NCBI GenBank assembly: GCA_022496805.1
Contig: CM040088.1
Location: 1,426,001 to 1,490,000 of the forward strand
Length of the DNA stretch: 64,000 nt
DNA from: Pohlia nutans
Lineage: Eukaryota; Streptophyta; Bryopsida; Bryales; Mniaceae
Reading direction: 5' to 3'
Shown here: positions 1 through 13,000 of the stretch, piece after piece
Position numbering within the stretch: the stretch's first letter is position 1
Layout of the letters: every line of letters starts with the position of its first letter
Translations under genes and position numbers: made by a program
Notes under the pieces: generated by a model
Databases searched by the model: none
Told to the model about the DNA's origin: nothing
Seen by the model: only the letters and a program-made list of their open reading frames with translations

Positions 1-1510
1 GTATAGCCTGCTTTGCAGCACAAACATGGTTTTCTTAGAAACAAATAAATGATTTAGTGACACACAAATGCTACACAATGCAAATACAGAACTGGCGTTT
101 TGTTATGAGGATGTATGCTTCTAATTTTGAATTCTGGTGGTCAGTTGTTTCATTTCTGTGTAAGTATATATGAGAGTACAATTGGCTTCAAAGGTTGAAT
201 TCCTCATCTTGGTTACATTGTTCCATGCCTTCATTACATTGGTCCTTGCTCTTATAACATGGGATTCGTGACACACATGCACGCAGTGTGTTTTTATGAC
301 ACTAGAAGGAGAAGGTGTCGCTTTTCACTCCTGTGAGTCAAACAGCGCCACTTCGCACTCACCAGCTTTTTGGATGGATTTGGTGAGTGCTATTCGTCAC
401 ATAGGACAAACGTGTAGAGTGAAAAGCGACAATGAACAGGATCCTCTAGAGTGAGAAACGACGCCTCTGCTTGTAGTGTGAGGTCCTTTTACACAGATTT
501 CTTTTTTGAGCTTAATAATCTTAACAAAGCTTACAATCTTGAACACAAATCAAATTTCTTCTTTCTGATTTTTATACTGTCTGAGGCCTTTCATTTTGCC
601 AGCTTCATCCACCCTGGAGTACGTTATGAGCTAGGACCGTTTCATAGCAATCAATCCATACAACAGAATGCCAACAATGTAATATATCCTACTACCTTGA
701 TTGAGACGATCATGTGGGAGTTCGGCTGAATTTTCCAAACTAAAATTATGGTTCAATATGTATGTTGAGTGTCATTGAACACCACCATACAAGTGTTGAT
801 GTAGCACGCCGCTAGTTATGCATCCTTTCCAAGACTTGGAGTCTCATACCATCATGTGTACGTACTGGGAATGTTGGTGGAAAGTTTACTCAATTGTTGA
901 TAGAGTTTGCTAACAATACCTACATATGAACTGTACAATATGCATGGAGTGAGAAGCTTTGCAGAATCACTTGCAGAATATATATAAAAGCACTTATTGC
1001 TGGCATTAGAGTTAACCGAAAAGAAGAGAGAATACATGTTAGGTGAGGTGAGTTTGACCCATATCTAAGGCAGCCAAGCAAATTGGCATGGTTTCCAAAG
1101 AATCCAAAATAGAAAGGAGGGTGAACTAGTTTTGCTGTCACAAAGGTGGCAAAACTGAGACTAAGGTGAATTCACAGAGAGCCAAGGCTTGGAGGCGATG
1201 GCCCACGTCCAATTCGAGATTAGGTGGCTCTGACAACTTGGACTGACTTGCAAAGCTCATATCTAAAATTGAAGTTGGGGGGTGTTGGGTGCACTATTTG
1301 CTTTTATTTCGGTTACACTCAAAGAGGACATAGACTCTTGTTTCTTGATATTTAAGGGGTCAGATTACTTGTTCTGATTTCGGTTAACTCAATTATGTAC
1401 TAACTTTTGTTGCATGCATGGACATTCAAGCGCTTTCACCAAGCTAGCTGATTCAGTTTAAGCTATGTGCTGATCGCGCACCCGGCAACTTACAGTAAGG
1501 ATGCTTGATA
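1..1510. other. gene-poor AT-rich stretch
   Basis: I see no convincing gene. The open frames are short, show no recognisable domain and have AT-rich codon use. No tRNA-like or repeat structure stood out. Confidence 0.5.
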
Positions 1511-1740
1511 TTATCCCCTAAAGGACCAAGTATTCATGGTTTTAAAATGACAAATTTAAACGATTGTATTGTGAAAAACATAATTTAAATGGGACCAAAT
1601 TTTATATCACTGGAATAAGTGAATAATATTACACATGTTGAATAAAAATTACTTGAAATTGAACAAAATAAAATGTACAGAAATCCTACTCAAAACTAAA
1701 AAAAAAACACACAAGGGCCTCATGGTCCTTTAGGGGTTAT
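1511..1740. mobile_element. TTAA-type MITE, family A, copy 1
   Basis: The ends are inverted: TTATCCCCTAAAGGACCA on the left and its complement (tggtcctttaggggttat) on the right, about 14 matching bases inside the 4-base target. It is about 230 bp and non-coding. The interior resembles the elements at 17511-17750 and 48851-49102, for example the shared 'gggaccaaattttatat' stretch. The 4-base flank is TTAT on both sides, read here as a TTAA-like target duplication. Confidence 0.7.
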
Positions 1741-1962
1741 ATATGCAGACACAGTGCCATGCATGGATGCAGCAACACATATGCATACAAGAAGTCTGTA
1801 TGTAGTTGTAGGTGGACATGAATCAGCCTAACTTCAGAGTACGTGTTTCCATGCATATGCTCGAGATTTTGATTTTAGGCCCAAGGATCGCTAGATCAGA
1901 AACTGAAGACATATTTGGTCCTGTTGCTGAAACAATTGACGTTGAAGAGGGACAATGATTTA

Positions 1963-2024
1963 CAAACTTGAGAGCAAAAAATTCTCTAGGCAGCTATCTA
2001 GAGAATTTTTTGCTCTCAAGTTTG
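1963..2024. repeat. perfect 27-bp hairpin with 8-nt loop
   Basis: Bases 1963-1989 and 1998-2024 are exact reverse complements (27 of 27) around an 8-base loop. The stem is A/T-rich in the middle. It could be a short foldback transposon or a small-RNA hairpin. No gene is nearby. Confidence 0.85.
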
Positions 2025-2120
2025 ACAAGTGGTGGGAAGAATGTGATGAATTACCTAGTTAATGACTTTATGCCTTCCATTATTTCATAAAACTCCATCT
2101 GTATGAGATACTAAACCCTT

Positions 2121-2686
2121 TTACCTTTAACTGCCTAAGCATTCATTTTTTGGATGATGTATAGATTTCATCCATGCTTTCTCATCCGTCATGCACTTTT
2201 TGCAGTGTGGATTTTTTACTCTAGATTTTATGGGAAGTTAGCTTCATGCATGTGTGAACCGATTAGAAAAGGGATGCTTTGTGAAATATTTATGCCTCAT
2301 TTCATGTTGCAGTGATTCACCAAAAATTTCTAGCTAAGATCTTAGTTCAAAATGAATCAATAGTGCTCTTGAAAAAATTAAAACTCATAAAATTAAGCAA
2401 CCAGAAATTCTCCAAAAGTCACTACACTTAGAGTATTACATTTCAACCAATCACAACAAATTTCATCCACAAATTGTCGATATCTTATTCGTCTTCGAAT
2501 TACAAATGAATTTTGAATATTGAGTTTCAAATTTTATAGAAAAATATTGGTGATAGAATCTAAAATTCATAATGTACAAATCTTATTCGTACATCAAGTT
2601 CAGAAATATTCCTCTTAGTTGAATTTTATAATGCATCTTTGCAAAACTGCCCAACTTGGAGAGGGTTGTAGGCATTTAGGGGTTAA
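2121..2686. mobile_element. TTAA-type MITE, family B, copy 1 (decayed left end)
   Basis: The interior matches the elements at 36867-37431 and 46388-46977: a 'ctcatccgtcatgcac' block, 'gaaaatattggtgatag' and a 'tgcatctttgcaaaactgcc' block. The right end reads catttaggggTTAA. The left end is degenerate (TTACCTTTAACTGCC against TTAACCCCTAAATGCCC). It is non-coding. Confidence 0.7.
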
Positions 2687-4842
2687 TATCTTGTTTATAA
2701 TTATGCATAATTATATAGTCCAAGTTTTTTTAACAAATCATCGGACTAAATTTGGTATGAAGTATCCAAATTAATCAAAGAATACACTAAAAAAATAGAT
2801 TATAATAATTTAGTGCTCAAACAACTGAAAATAGCTCGGGGAGGTGACTATCAGAATTTTAGAAAACCACGTGAGATAAAAAATAGGGTCAATTTAATTT
2901 GTTGAGAGTAAAATTTATAATTTAGTTAGATCTACCATAACATTGGAAATATGTCCCCTACATGATTATATGTAAAATAGGGTGGTAGATAATTCTTCCA
3001 TTTTAGTAATCAGTAGAAAAAAAATAGGGTTATAGACATAGGATCCCTCTAAAAGTGTGTTGTAGGATCAGTAGAATAATTATGGGTTTGACTACTTGGA
3101 TGAAGAAGTGTGTAGTTTTTGTCCAAATTTGAATCAAGCGCGTTAGTATGGAGGGAAATGTCGTGGGATTTTTTGGAGGAAGGAATGTGTCGGTGCTCCT
3201 CCACAGCCGTTGGGTTTTGCAACGGCGTTGAACATGTGGGACCTCGCTGGATGCATGTAGAACCTGACAGCCTCTAGCGTCACCCTCAACTACTTCTTGC
3301 AATGGGTTTTGGTTTTGTCACAACTTCAGTCCTCGATCGTCAAACTCACGTTTTTTCTGAGCATTTTCTAGGGTTTCTTTCATGCAAATTGATGTTGTAG
3401 AGTGGCCACTTCCTTTGCAATGTTTTCCGCGTGTATTTGGTTTAGGGTTTAGCTTACATGTTTGTCTCTTTTTTGTTAGTTTTGTGATTAGGATTTCGCT
3501 CAAGTTTTGGTAGAACAATTTCAAGGTAAGGCTTGCTTAGGGTTTGAGTAAGCATAGATGGTTAGGTGAAGCGTGGAGTTCGGTTTTGCAATGCTATAGT
3601 ATTTCGTCCACTATTTGGTATTTGTACGATTTATAAAAAAATATTGTGTCAAAAATTAGCCTCTCTAAACAATTACAAATAAATATAGGGTGCTAAAAAA
3701 TACGCCAAAGTAGCTTTTTATCTACAAATAGGGAGGGAAAAATATTGAGAGGTGCATAAATATCCCCCTATTAAATACCCCATTATCGCACGTAGTTACG
3801 AAACGTAAGGGGGTGTGATCGCCCCGAGAAAAATAGTAATATCCGAATATTTTATTCATATTTGACATGGTAAATTCATAGTAATTTGGATGAAAAAAAA
3901 TAGTACAAGCCACACAAAACCTACATTACCACAATTACTACTAATTATATCAATTATCCTATGCTATGGTAAGATTCGTTAAAAATGATTCAAAAATAAA
4001 ATAAAAAGGGCATGTAATGAAATTTTTAGAAATTTTGAGGTGGTATAATTGAATAGTGTAGAAAATATTAGTGTAAATAATCCAAATTCATAAAAAATCA
4101 AGATTTTTGCAAACAACCTACCCAAGAAAAAATCACAACACTTTCCATCAAAAAAACCATCACAAATTGCCAAAGGAGGGGAATGAAATCATCTCGTGCT
4201 ATATCAATATTCAAAATTTTTAACAAAAAAAAGCTCAATGAGGTGTAAAAAATAAAGCTTTGGATCAAAAGTCACGGGGAAATATTAGATACTGCAAAAA
4301 ATGAAATTTGAAAAAAATACAATTTCACGTAACGAATAAAAAAATAACTCTAAAATTAATTAACTTCGTATTTGGCATGATGAATCTAACCTGAGGGTAC
4401 GGTACTCCGACCTAGACTTTCTTCTGATTCTTTGTTATTATTCCGAGTCGGAGTAAAGAAGATAATGGGTGTACTACTCTTAACGATAAACATTGAATTT
4501 TTAACTTAAAGAGTGAAATTGTTAGTCGAAAAAAAACTTGGTGGACAAACCACCCAAGGAAACGTATAGTGGAAGTTCTTTAGTTTGAGGAAGGTCAGAT
4601 AGTCTATTGTAACGTAATTAAGGTCACTTATGAGGTAGTTTTCTATTGTAGTTTGATTATTGCAAGGAACAAAGATAAATTAACCATTGGATATAGGTAT
4701 AGGAAACACTCTTTAGCATATCTCTAGTTTCTGTCCATGACTTATGGATGCAACAATAAAAATATGCAGTCCCTGTCTTATCCTAGTATGTTGGCTTATA
4801 AACAAAGGCAACTTTTAGCCTGAAGGGATTACAAAACATATA
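2687..4842. other. AT-rich stretch without recognised gene
   Basis: Positions 3000-3540 are a little richer in GC but hold only short unsupported frames on the minus strand. Part of 3960-4330 recurs at about 46080-46380 (shared wording 'aatcatctcgtgctatatcaat' and 'caaaagtcacggggaaatatta'), so it is dispersed repetitive DNA. Confidence 0.5.
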
Positions 4843-5816
4843 GCTCAAGGCACAATGGTAACAATTTCCTGTTGCATTTGCTCAAGGCATAGTCTCACAA
4901 TGTTTGCTTATAGCATCACTCATTCATCACTCAACCACATGTTAGTTATTAAAATATTGCTTATAGCATGAACCGGGTACTGATTTGCTCAAGGCAATGT
5001 ATTCCAAATGTATAGCTTTACGCTTGTAAAATTGCTTTTACCATTATGATCCTCCTATTCCTCTAGGCAGTTCTTGTACGGATTTGCTTATAGCATTCTT
5101 TTTATTCAACTGCTCAAGGCTTTACAACACCAGGACACTGTCTTCAATATTTTTAACCATCTGCACACATTGCTTTCAGCATACACAAAAGACTTAATTG
5201 CTTTAAGCCTGACCAGTTTGTTTATATCAGAAGTACATCAACACAGATTATTGCTTATAGCTCTAAGAGACCACAATTAGCTTTAAGCTTTGTTAATTCA
5301 ACAGACTCTCACAAGTAATTCTCTCTTTCTCAACTGTCTCAACTCTGGAATTTATAAAATCACTGCAATTACTATTGCACTCACTCACTCATTCACATCA
5401 ATCATCGCTCAAAGGTTTGCACTCTGATTATACTAAACAGTTGTTTTAAGCAGTTGCAACCACTAATTGCTTCAAAGTTCAATCAATTTCTCACTCAGGT
5501 TCAACCTGTAACTACATACACGCAAATTCCAATAACTTAAACAATTGCTTTAAGCACACACACATTCACAAATGCTGCTTCAGAGCCAATGCAGTTGCTT
5601 TAAGCAAATAAACACTAGATAGCTTTAAGCACATGCACTCACTGACTTTGCTTTAAGCTGACCCGAACTGCTTTCAAGTACATAGACACAAAATTGCTTT
5701 AAGCACTGACAACCAGATAATTCCTCTCACAGGAAATCACAATCACTTGCCCAATCACTGGGACTTACACAACTTCACAAACACAAACAATTTATATCAA
5801 GCAAACTGCTTTAAGC
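4843..5816. repeat. array of spaced GC-N5-GC 9-mers
   Basis: About 17 copies of 9-mers of the form GC-N5-GC recur in otherwise G-poor, CA/T-rich DNA. GCTCAAGGC occurs at 4843, 4880, 4987 and 5112. GCTTATAGC occurs at 4906, 4959, 5086 and 5253. GCTTTAAGC occurs at 5200, 5280, 5547, 5597, 5622, 5650, 5696 and 5808, with GCTTTCAGC at 5172 and further imperfect copies. Most are preceded by T or TT. The spacing is irregular (about 20-100 bp) and no open frame runs through it. Confidence 0.6.
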
Positions 5817-7191
5817 TTTCTATTACAAAATAATGGTCTTTACACAAATTTAAGCAAAGTATGCTTGCACTAAAAATTGGAGCCAGATCTCACATCTATT
5901 ACCGCTCCAAGCTCCAAAAATAATGAGAGAAAGAGAGGAAAACATAACACCTTTAATACCTATCTACAAGCTCAAAGCAACTCCTCAAATCACAACCGGT
6001 CTAACCAACTTAACTTCCTAACCGTTTTTAAACTACTTTAAGGTTTGACATGAAAAACTTCAAAGAAGTTCACACTACAACTAAATCTAAGAGTATTGAG
6101 AACCCTATTTACACTAAAAGAACAAAAGAAATCAAGTTTCATACTAATTTTCTATGTTCACAGAAATAAAGTCAGAAAACATTTCTATTCCTTTGGATCA
6201 CGGGGTGCACTCTTTAATTAATTAAACCTTGGCACCGTGTGCGTTCATGACCCCCTATATACCTCAATACCTCTATACACAATTTTTTTACTAGTGAAAA
6301 AAATAAAAATAAAAATAAAAATATATAAGCATATTTCAATCATAAAAATGGGAAAATATATGTATACGTGAAAAAATTAAAACGTTAAACCAATAGCATA
6401 AATATAAAATAAATTAAATAAATTAATAGAAACTCCCTTCTGTTATGTATAATGTTAAATTTTTATTTTTTCATTTTAAAAGGCATTGAAGATATTTTCA
6501 TCTCCATGATGTAATTCATACATGTCTGATTGAGTATTATTTACTAAGTCATGTTAGTTAACACAATGACCGTTTCTAAACTTACTATGACATGATCACT
6601 AAAACCATAAGTCCACTTTGATCCATTAGACTTTTGATCTCGCTTTTGATATCAACAATATTTTGTTCATATTTCATCCATTATAACTTAAATGCAGTTT
6701 AGCTTGTAAAGCCCTACCGTGTAAATACATGTGTTCAACATCTTGAAAGGACTATACATATATCTATTTCTTAACGTACATTGATGTTTAATTAATCCCC
6801 TCTTGTGCATTGATGTACACATAAAAAGTGCACTCCGGGTTTTGGATTGGCCCTAGAATTGAAAATAAATAGAAAACATGCTAATGACTTGGTTTAATCT
6901 CTTAGAAATCAATGTTTAACATTTAGAAGAGTAGTCGTATTCATATTTATTAAAGCAGAGTTGCATGAAATAAAATTGATAAATGGAAAGTGGAAATATA
7001 AATTGATTAATTAAGCAATTATTTTTGGAGTAAACATATGTGATGGAAAGAAGCACATCATTAAGTAGTTGAAATTTTGCATTCTTCGCATCCATTCACC
7101 TATTCCAATCACCAGTCAATGTATAATTCATTGAATATTCCAAAGTGGGTCACCTCAACAATATTTTTAACCCAAAATACACTGTCACTCC
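5817..7191. other. AT-rich stretch, nothing recognised
   Basis: There is only a short run of (AAAAT)n around 6297-6325. No gene or paired repeat end was found. Confidence 0.5.
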
Positions 7192-7620
7192 TTAACCCCT
7201 AAATGACAGAGGGGTAAGAGCAAAACTTAGATGTGTTATAAAATATTACTTCTACAACTTTGATGAAGTTTGATCCAAAAGAGAAAATGAGAGCATGGTG
7301 TTCAGTAATTATATGTACAGTCAAACTTTCAAAAAATGTTTTAAATACTCATTTAATGAATTTAGAAGCATATATCATTTAACCCCTAAAAGTTCAAGGG
7401 GTATTGAACAAAACATAGATGTGCTATAATTAAGTTCAAAAGAGAGAACATCATTAGTTTCCCAAATAGTAAATTTTATAACACAAGGACAATATTGAGG
7501 TCTTTGTCGTTGAAAATTTCTCCTCAGTGGGGTTTAACTTGGATTGACATGATTCAAATTGGATTGGAAAGTAGACTTGAAAAAGTTGTTGAAGTATCTT
7601 TCATTCATTAGATGTAACCT
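7192..7620. mobile_element. TTAA-type MITE remnants, family D
   Basis: Two left ends, TTAACCCCTAAATGAC at 7192 and TTAACCCCTAAAAGTTC at 7379, are followed by sequence shared with the complete element at 15945-16501 ('aaggggtattg' and 'acaaaacatagatg' blocks, then 'gaacatcatta'). No right end was seen, so this looks like nested or truncated copies. Confidence 0.55.
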
Positions 7621-8422
7621 ATACAAGTTAGTTCTTACCATGAATCAATCATTGTTGGCAATGCAATTCTTGTCCCTAGGTCTACCATTATATGGCCAGT
7701 CATATCATATTTCCATTTGATTTTTGATACCAATGATACAATAGAATTAACCGGAAAGAGTGTCTCAAAGTGGAAACTCACTTCCTATTTGCCTTAAACT
7801 CATTTTCAATTCAAAAAGACGAAAAAACTAGTCTATGGTGAGTTAGAGAATAATCTAAATCAAGACCTTGCACCGCCCATGGGAGTAGAACTTGTGACCT
7901 CCCCAATGCTAGTCAAAGGAGAGTTCCCACAAGTTCCCCCAAACTTATGGGTCAATTTATGAAGGGACCAAGGACTATTCATGTGCAAGTTGTGTCAGAA
8001 ATTGATAATATAAGATTGTTGACTCCGTATAGACTAAATAGTGCATAATGCATCTAGTACATTGTTATAAGAAAACAACATCCTAGTTGTAAGTACCAGT
8101 ATATGTTGTAATTCCAAATTCCAATAATTAAACACTCGTATTGTGCATCTATATGAGCACATTTGGCATTGTGAGGTGTTGGTGGTTGCACCGCTTGACA
8201 CTAGCTAAGAGATGTTTTACGCCACACTAAGCCACTACCAAAGTCTCCCGAGTAGCTCGAGTAACTCGTACCGTTGGTCTCGCATTGAAATTACTAAAAG
8301 CCAAGTAGAAAGTTGGACATCAATGAAAGGCACTTAGTGCCAATGGTGAGTAGTCTTCATTTGGCCGGACTTATCTAAGATCAAAATGTGCCAAAGTGTG
8401 TGAAATTGAGTGTTTGCAACAA
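7621..8422. other. stretch without recognised gene
   Basis: No coding frame, repeat end or RNA gene is seen. Confidence 0.5.
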
Positions 8423-9594
8423 GGGGGGGGGGGGGGGGGGCGCACAGGGATTCCAGTTGAGTTGAGTTGAACTTAGCCAGTTGAGATTTTCAACTATCAG
8501 TTGAAAGTTTTCAACTGAACTGGAGGCCGCACAGGCAGTTTAGTTTAATCAATCCAGTTGAAAATTTTCAACCCAAGTTTGAGTGTTTTTCAACTGTAGG
8601 CCGCACAGGAAATCCAGTTGAAAATAAAGCGATGGATGAGAATTCATAATTCATCAATGCACCTTTTAATTTTTCATTCATAAAGATCATTTAATTGCAC
8701 TTATTAATTAGTGTATGAACCTATGTCATCTTACTTTTAAATTTGTACTTAATTGAATAAATTATTTGAAAGCCATATTCAAGTGAATAAAAATGCATTG
8801 TTATAATTTGGCATATATTCATTATTTTGGAATATAATGATATGTTTTAAAACAAATTAGGCTTTTTTTTTAAATTACAATATTTTTATACAAATTAACC
8901 CATTTTGTTATAAATTGGATAATTTTTAAAAATTAGATTATTCTTTTCATAAAATTAGATTATTCTTTGCACATTGTGTTTTTTTAATTTAACAAAAAAT
9001 GTCTTGCATAAATGGATACAAATAGTGTAGGTCATCTTACGATTAAATACATCAAAAACATAAATTTGTAAAGCTTAATATGAGCTTCCAAAATGAAGTA
9101 CTTGACTTTAGGGTAAAAGCTTGATATGTGTACTTGACTTCCTAGACTCACCGCACTTTAGAAAAATGTTATTCTGGAAATGGAAAAAAACATTATAAAA
9201 TAAGGCGGTATTGTAGATAAGATTTGAGTACGCAACAATCAATCATGTGTTGTATAGGTCAAATTTAAAAATTGAATTTTTTCCTAATTTAACTAACTTA
9301 GCACTTGGCAACATTGTAGTAGTGAAAGAACTATTTATTTAAGTTTTTCTATTAAAAAGTAGCCATAAACTTCATTAGTATCCCAAAACTCATTCCTTTA
9401 CCGTCAAAATATTCATTCATGTTAACATATTTTTATTCAATTTCATTCAAATACTAAGCAAATTTTCATTCAATTATGACGTTTTCATCAAAAATCTACA
9501 TGAATGTGCAACTTTTGTTTGTTTAGTTTGTGCCACTTGTTTAAAAAAACAAATTTTATTTAAAAAAAATTTAAAATTTCAATTCCCATTAAAT

Positions 9595-9626
<32 letters not shown>

Positions 9627-10019
9627 GTAATTTTAAATATATATACATAAATACTTAATAATAATATAAATACTTAAATTTTTAAATAATTAAAATACTT
9701 GAAATGTACAGCACCTTACCTGTTTTCAAATGAAATGAAAACATAGTACAACACCTTACATGTTTTCAGTGTTCAGCACAACCCCCCCCCCCCCCCCCCC
9801 CCTCCGTGGTGTGGGGGACCACAGTGGAGAAATTTTCTCACGTGGAGGGACCACGGTGGAGAAATTTTCTCACATGGAGGGGACCACAGTTGAGAATTTT
9901 TCTCCCAGTTCAACTGGGCCTCCCTGTGCGGCCTCCGGTTGAAATCAATCTCAACCGGAAAGCGCCCAATTTTCAACTGAACGGCCCTGTGCGCCCCCCC
10001 CCCCCCCCCCCCCCCCCCC
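8423..10019. mobile_element. putative ~1.6-kb element ending in long G/C tracts
   Basis: The left edge is 18 G (8423-8440) followed by CGCACAGGG. The right edge is CCCTGTGCG followed by 26 C (9994-10019), so the two ends are inverted copies. Inside each end the motif 'CCGCACAGG' with 'ccagttgaaaa' or 'ttttcaactg' is repeated in subterminal arrays. A second 21-C tract lies at 9782-9802, next to three ~35-bp repeats of 'ggaccac..tggagaa'. The middle is AT-rich and includes a short (AC)n(AT)n run near 9596-9626. I found no clear target duplication and no transposase frame. Confidence 0.5.
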
Positions 10020-13000
10020 GTGGGGTCTCACTCTTGGATAGGACAAAGTAGGACAATTGCTTTAAAGTTAACCGGTTAAACTCCTTTACAAAAATGTGCA
10101 TAACTTAAGCATAAAAACTCCAAATCACAAAATTCTTTTTGGGGGTGAAAGATTGCATGATTGTGAAAATTTTCTTTGTTGATCAATATTCAAAATAATT
10201 TAGTCTACTATGCACAATTGAGCCTCGAAAGTCTGATCACAACACATTTTCTTATTATTCAACTCATGCACATTCTTCACTACCTTTCTGAAATTTGTTC
10301 ATATCTCATTCATAAAAACTTCAAATCACAAAATTATTTTTGGACGTGGAAGATGACTTGGCCTTCTAACCTTTCTTAGTTCAAAACATTTTAAAATAAA
10401 ACCATTTTCTATGCTCAATTGTGCACCAAAATCTACTGAGAAATATGGTGTAGTGAGAAATCACATGGGCTTGCAAGATCTTCTTATCCCATATTATTTG
10501 GGAGTGACTTAGAATGAATTTGATCACAAGATCGATTCTTTCTTCCTCCAAAACTCACGCTTGATCACTCAAATAATATTAAGCTGTGTAAAAATTGGTA
10601 ATTTTTCATCATTTTGGAAATTTCAAAAAATAATTTATATGAAATTCGGCAAAAACTACTTAAAATTTCCAAAAGACTTTGGCATGATCTATTTATGCGT
10701 CTCATTCAATACTGGTATATAGTTTTTATCACATATGTAAAACTATGATGATATGAAGATTTTAATTGTCATATTGATGAATTTTACAGAGCATTGGTTT
10801 TCATTTTATTACACAGCTACAAGTTCAACACATGTTTTTTTGTAGAAATAAAATGACAACTCTTATTGTAATCATTTTGTATATTCTTCACTTTACTACA
10901 TAATTTCATTTATTTTCACTTCAATTTAGATGATCTCATTTATTATATAGAATTTACAATCGATTTTATCAATATTGAATGTTATTTTTTTCCAACAATG
11001 CTAAATGATTTAATATTGTATTCTTGTTTTTAGAATAACCTAAAACCTAAAAAAAGTCAAAGTCAAAATGAAAAATAAAATTAATCAAAGTTTATTTTGA
11101 TATTTTAAAATCCTATTCAAGATCAATTTAATTATTTTAGGAAATTTTATTTGATTTACAAATTCAATTTTTAAAAAAAAATCACTTTAAACACTTACAT
11201 AATTGTTTTTTGTTATTTTCTTTTTAAAATTAAAGATCACTGTAATTTTTTTATGTTTGACTTATAGAAAACAACCAGTGCGGCCGTGTTTTGTTGGCTT
11301 CTCCATGGTTTAACCATGCTATTGCTTTTTATTTTATTTTTAGATTCATTTATCCATAATTTTATTTTAATTAATGGTAAAGAAGTTTGATTAAGAATCC
11401 ATAACTTTTACACGATAGACCCAAAAGTTACAAAATGACTTTGCTACATCCCTACTCATAGAGAGCTTTTTGACAATGCCAAGAATAACATCAAAAACTC
11501 CCAATTTTAATTTTTCATAATTTACTTCAATTTATAATGTCAAAAATCACTCAAAATTCCAAAACTCTCACAATGTACCTCTAAAAGCAACGAAATGACT
11601 TTGGTGCACTTCTCCCCATTGAGAACTTTCCAACGGTACCAAAAACGTGACCAGCAGACGCACGGTCAAGGAGATCTCAACGCTTAATTCTAATTTTTCT
11701 CATTTTTCCTCCTCCCCCTCCTTTTTCCTTTTTTTCCTCCCCCTCCCCCTCTATTTGCCTTTTTAGCTTAAAGTAGGTCCTGGCGGCCCCCCCCCCCCCC
11801 CCCCCAAAGTGTATTTCACATCAATTTAGACAAAAGTTGGTATAACTAAAGGACTTCATTTTTGTTATGCGAGCCGCAATGGGAGTCAAGGTTGCTTTTG
11901 GGGTTAGAGTTCTCAAACAAGAGGTTAAGTACACATCTTACAAATCCATATAATCATATTGTAAGCAATTAGAATTAGGCCACAAATAGATGATTATGTT
12001 TTAAATATACATTTTAGTAGATAAAACACTTTACTTATTTATATTTTATAAGAATAGTACAAACTTTTAAATCAGTACCTTGACAACTAAACTAGAAAAT
12101 AACATACTATATAGTAATGTACTCATCTACTCTAATAAGCATCTAGCAACCTCTTATCACCCATGCCTTCAGTCTGCATTGCAACATATTCAAGTATGTG
12201 CGACTTCGCTTCATTTAAAATAGTGATTTGCTTCATCCGCACGTAATCATATAGCACTACTGCTGCATTTGTTGCTTCCTCCCTCCAAATAGCAACTCCA
12301 CCATGACATTTCTTTACTATGTTATCAAAATAGATTGTCCAACCTCTTTGAACAAATTTGTCAAAACAACAAGCTGAGCGATTCACTCCCCTATACATAA
12401 TCCATGAAATTTCACATGAACATCGTTGTTAGCTCCAACATCGTTGTCAACTCTAACATTTGTGTTCTCTTGAGGAGAAAATAGAATGGGGTCCGCGCGC
12501 GTGGACCCTTAGCCCCCGAAATCCCGGAAATTTTGGAAATCCCAAAAATCCCAATAAATAAATAAATATTTAAAAAAAAAAAATCTTTTTTGGACGTAGT
12601 GGAGGGACTGAGGGTATGCGGCAACACATCTTCCGTGCTACAGCCCTCAAGAGAACATAAATATGTTCTCCCATTAGGTTCAGAAATGATTGCACTTGAC
12701 CAAGTGCAAAAATAGGGAATTGGGTGTCATAATTGGTTTTTAAGCTTGAAAGGCGGCGAAAATGAGCTTTGGCTCCTTTTTTCCTCGACCCATCACAATG
12801 CAGTGTGTTGTCAGAGAGATTCAAACCTTGAACTTCCCCAATGCAAGAGAAAACCTAACTTGAGTTCCCACGGAGGAATCTCCACATACCCCCACATCAA
12901 CCTCATGCTCCTACAAGGAAAGGAGTTCAATGGCTTGTGTGAGTGAGTGTCAGAAAATTTTATATCAAGATTGAAAACACCTTGTGACAGACAGGCTACT

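Noticed and set aside
9760..10051. Open frames rich in Pro, Gly and Trp around 9.8-10.0 kb
   Set aside because: They come from translating the poly-C tracts and short tandem repeats of the putative element.
12132..12398. 88-codon minus-strand frame with a protein-like composition
   Set aside because: No recognised domain, no partner exons and AT-rich repeat surroundings; mentioned only as a possible transposon relic.
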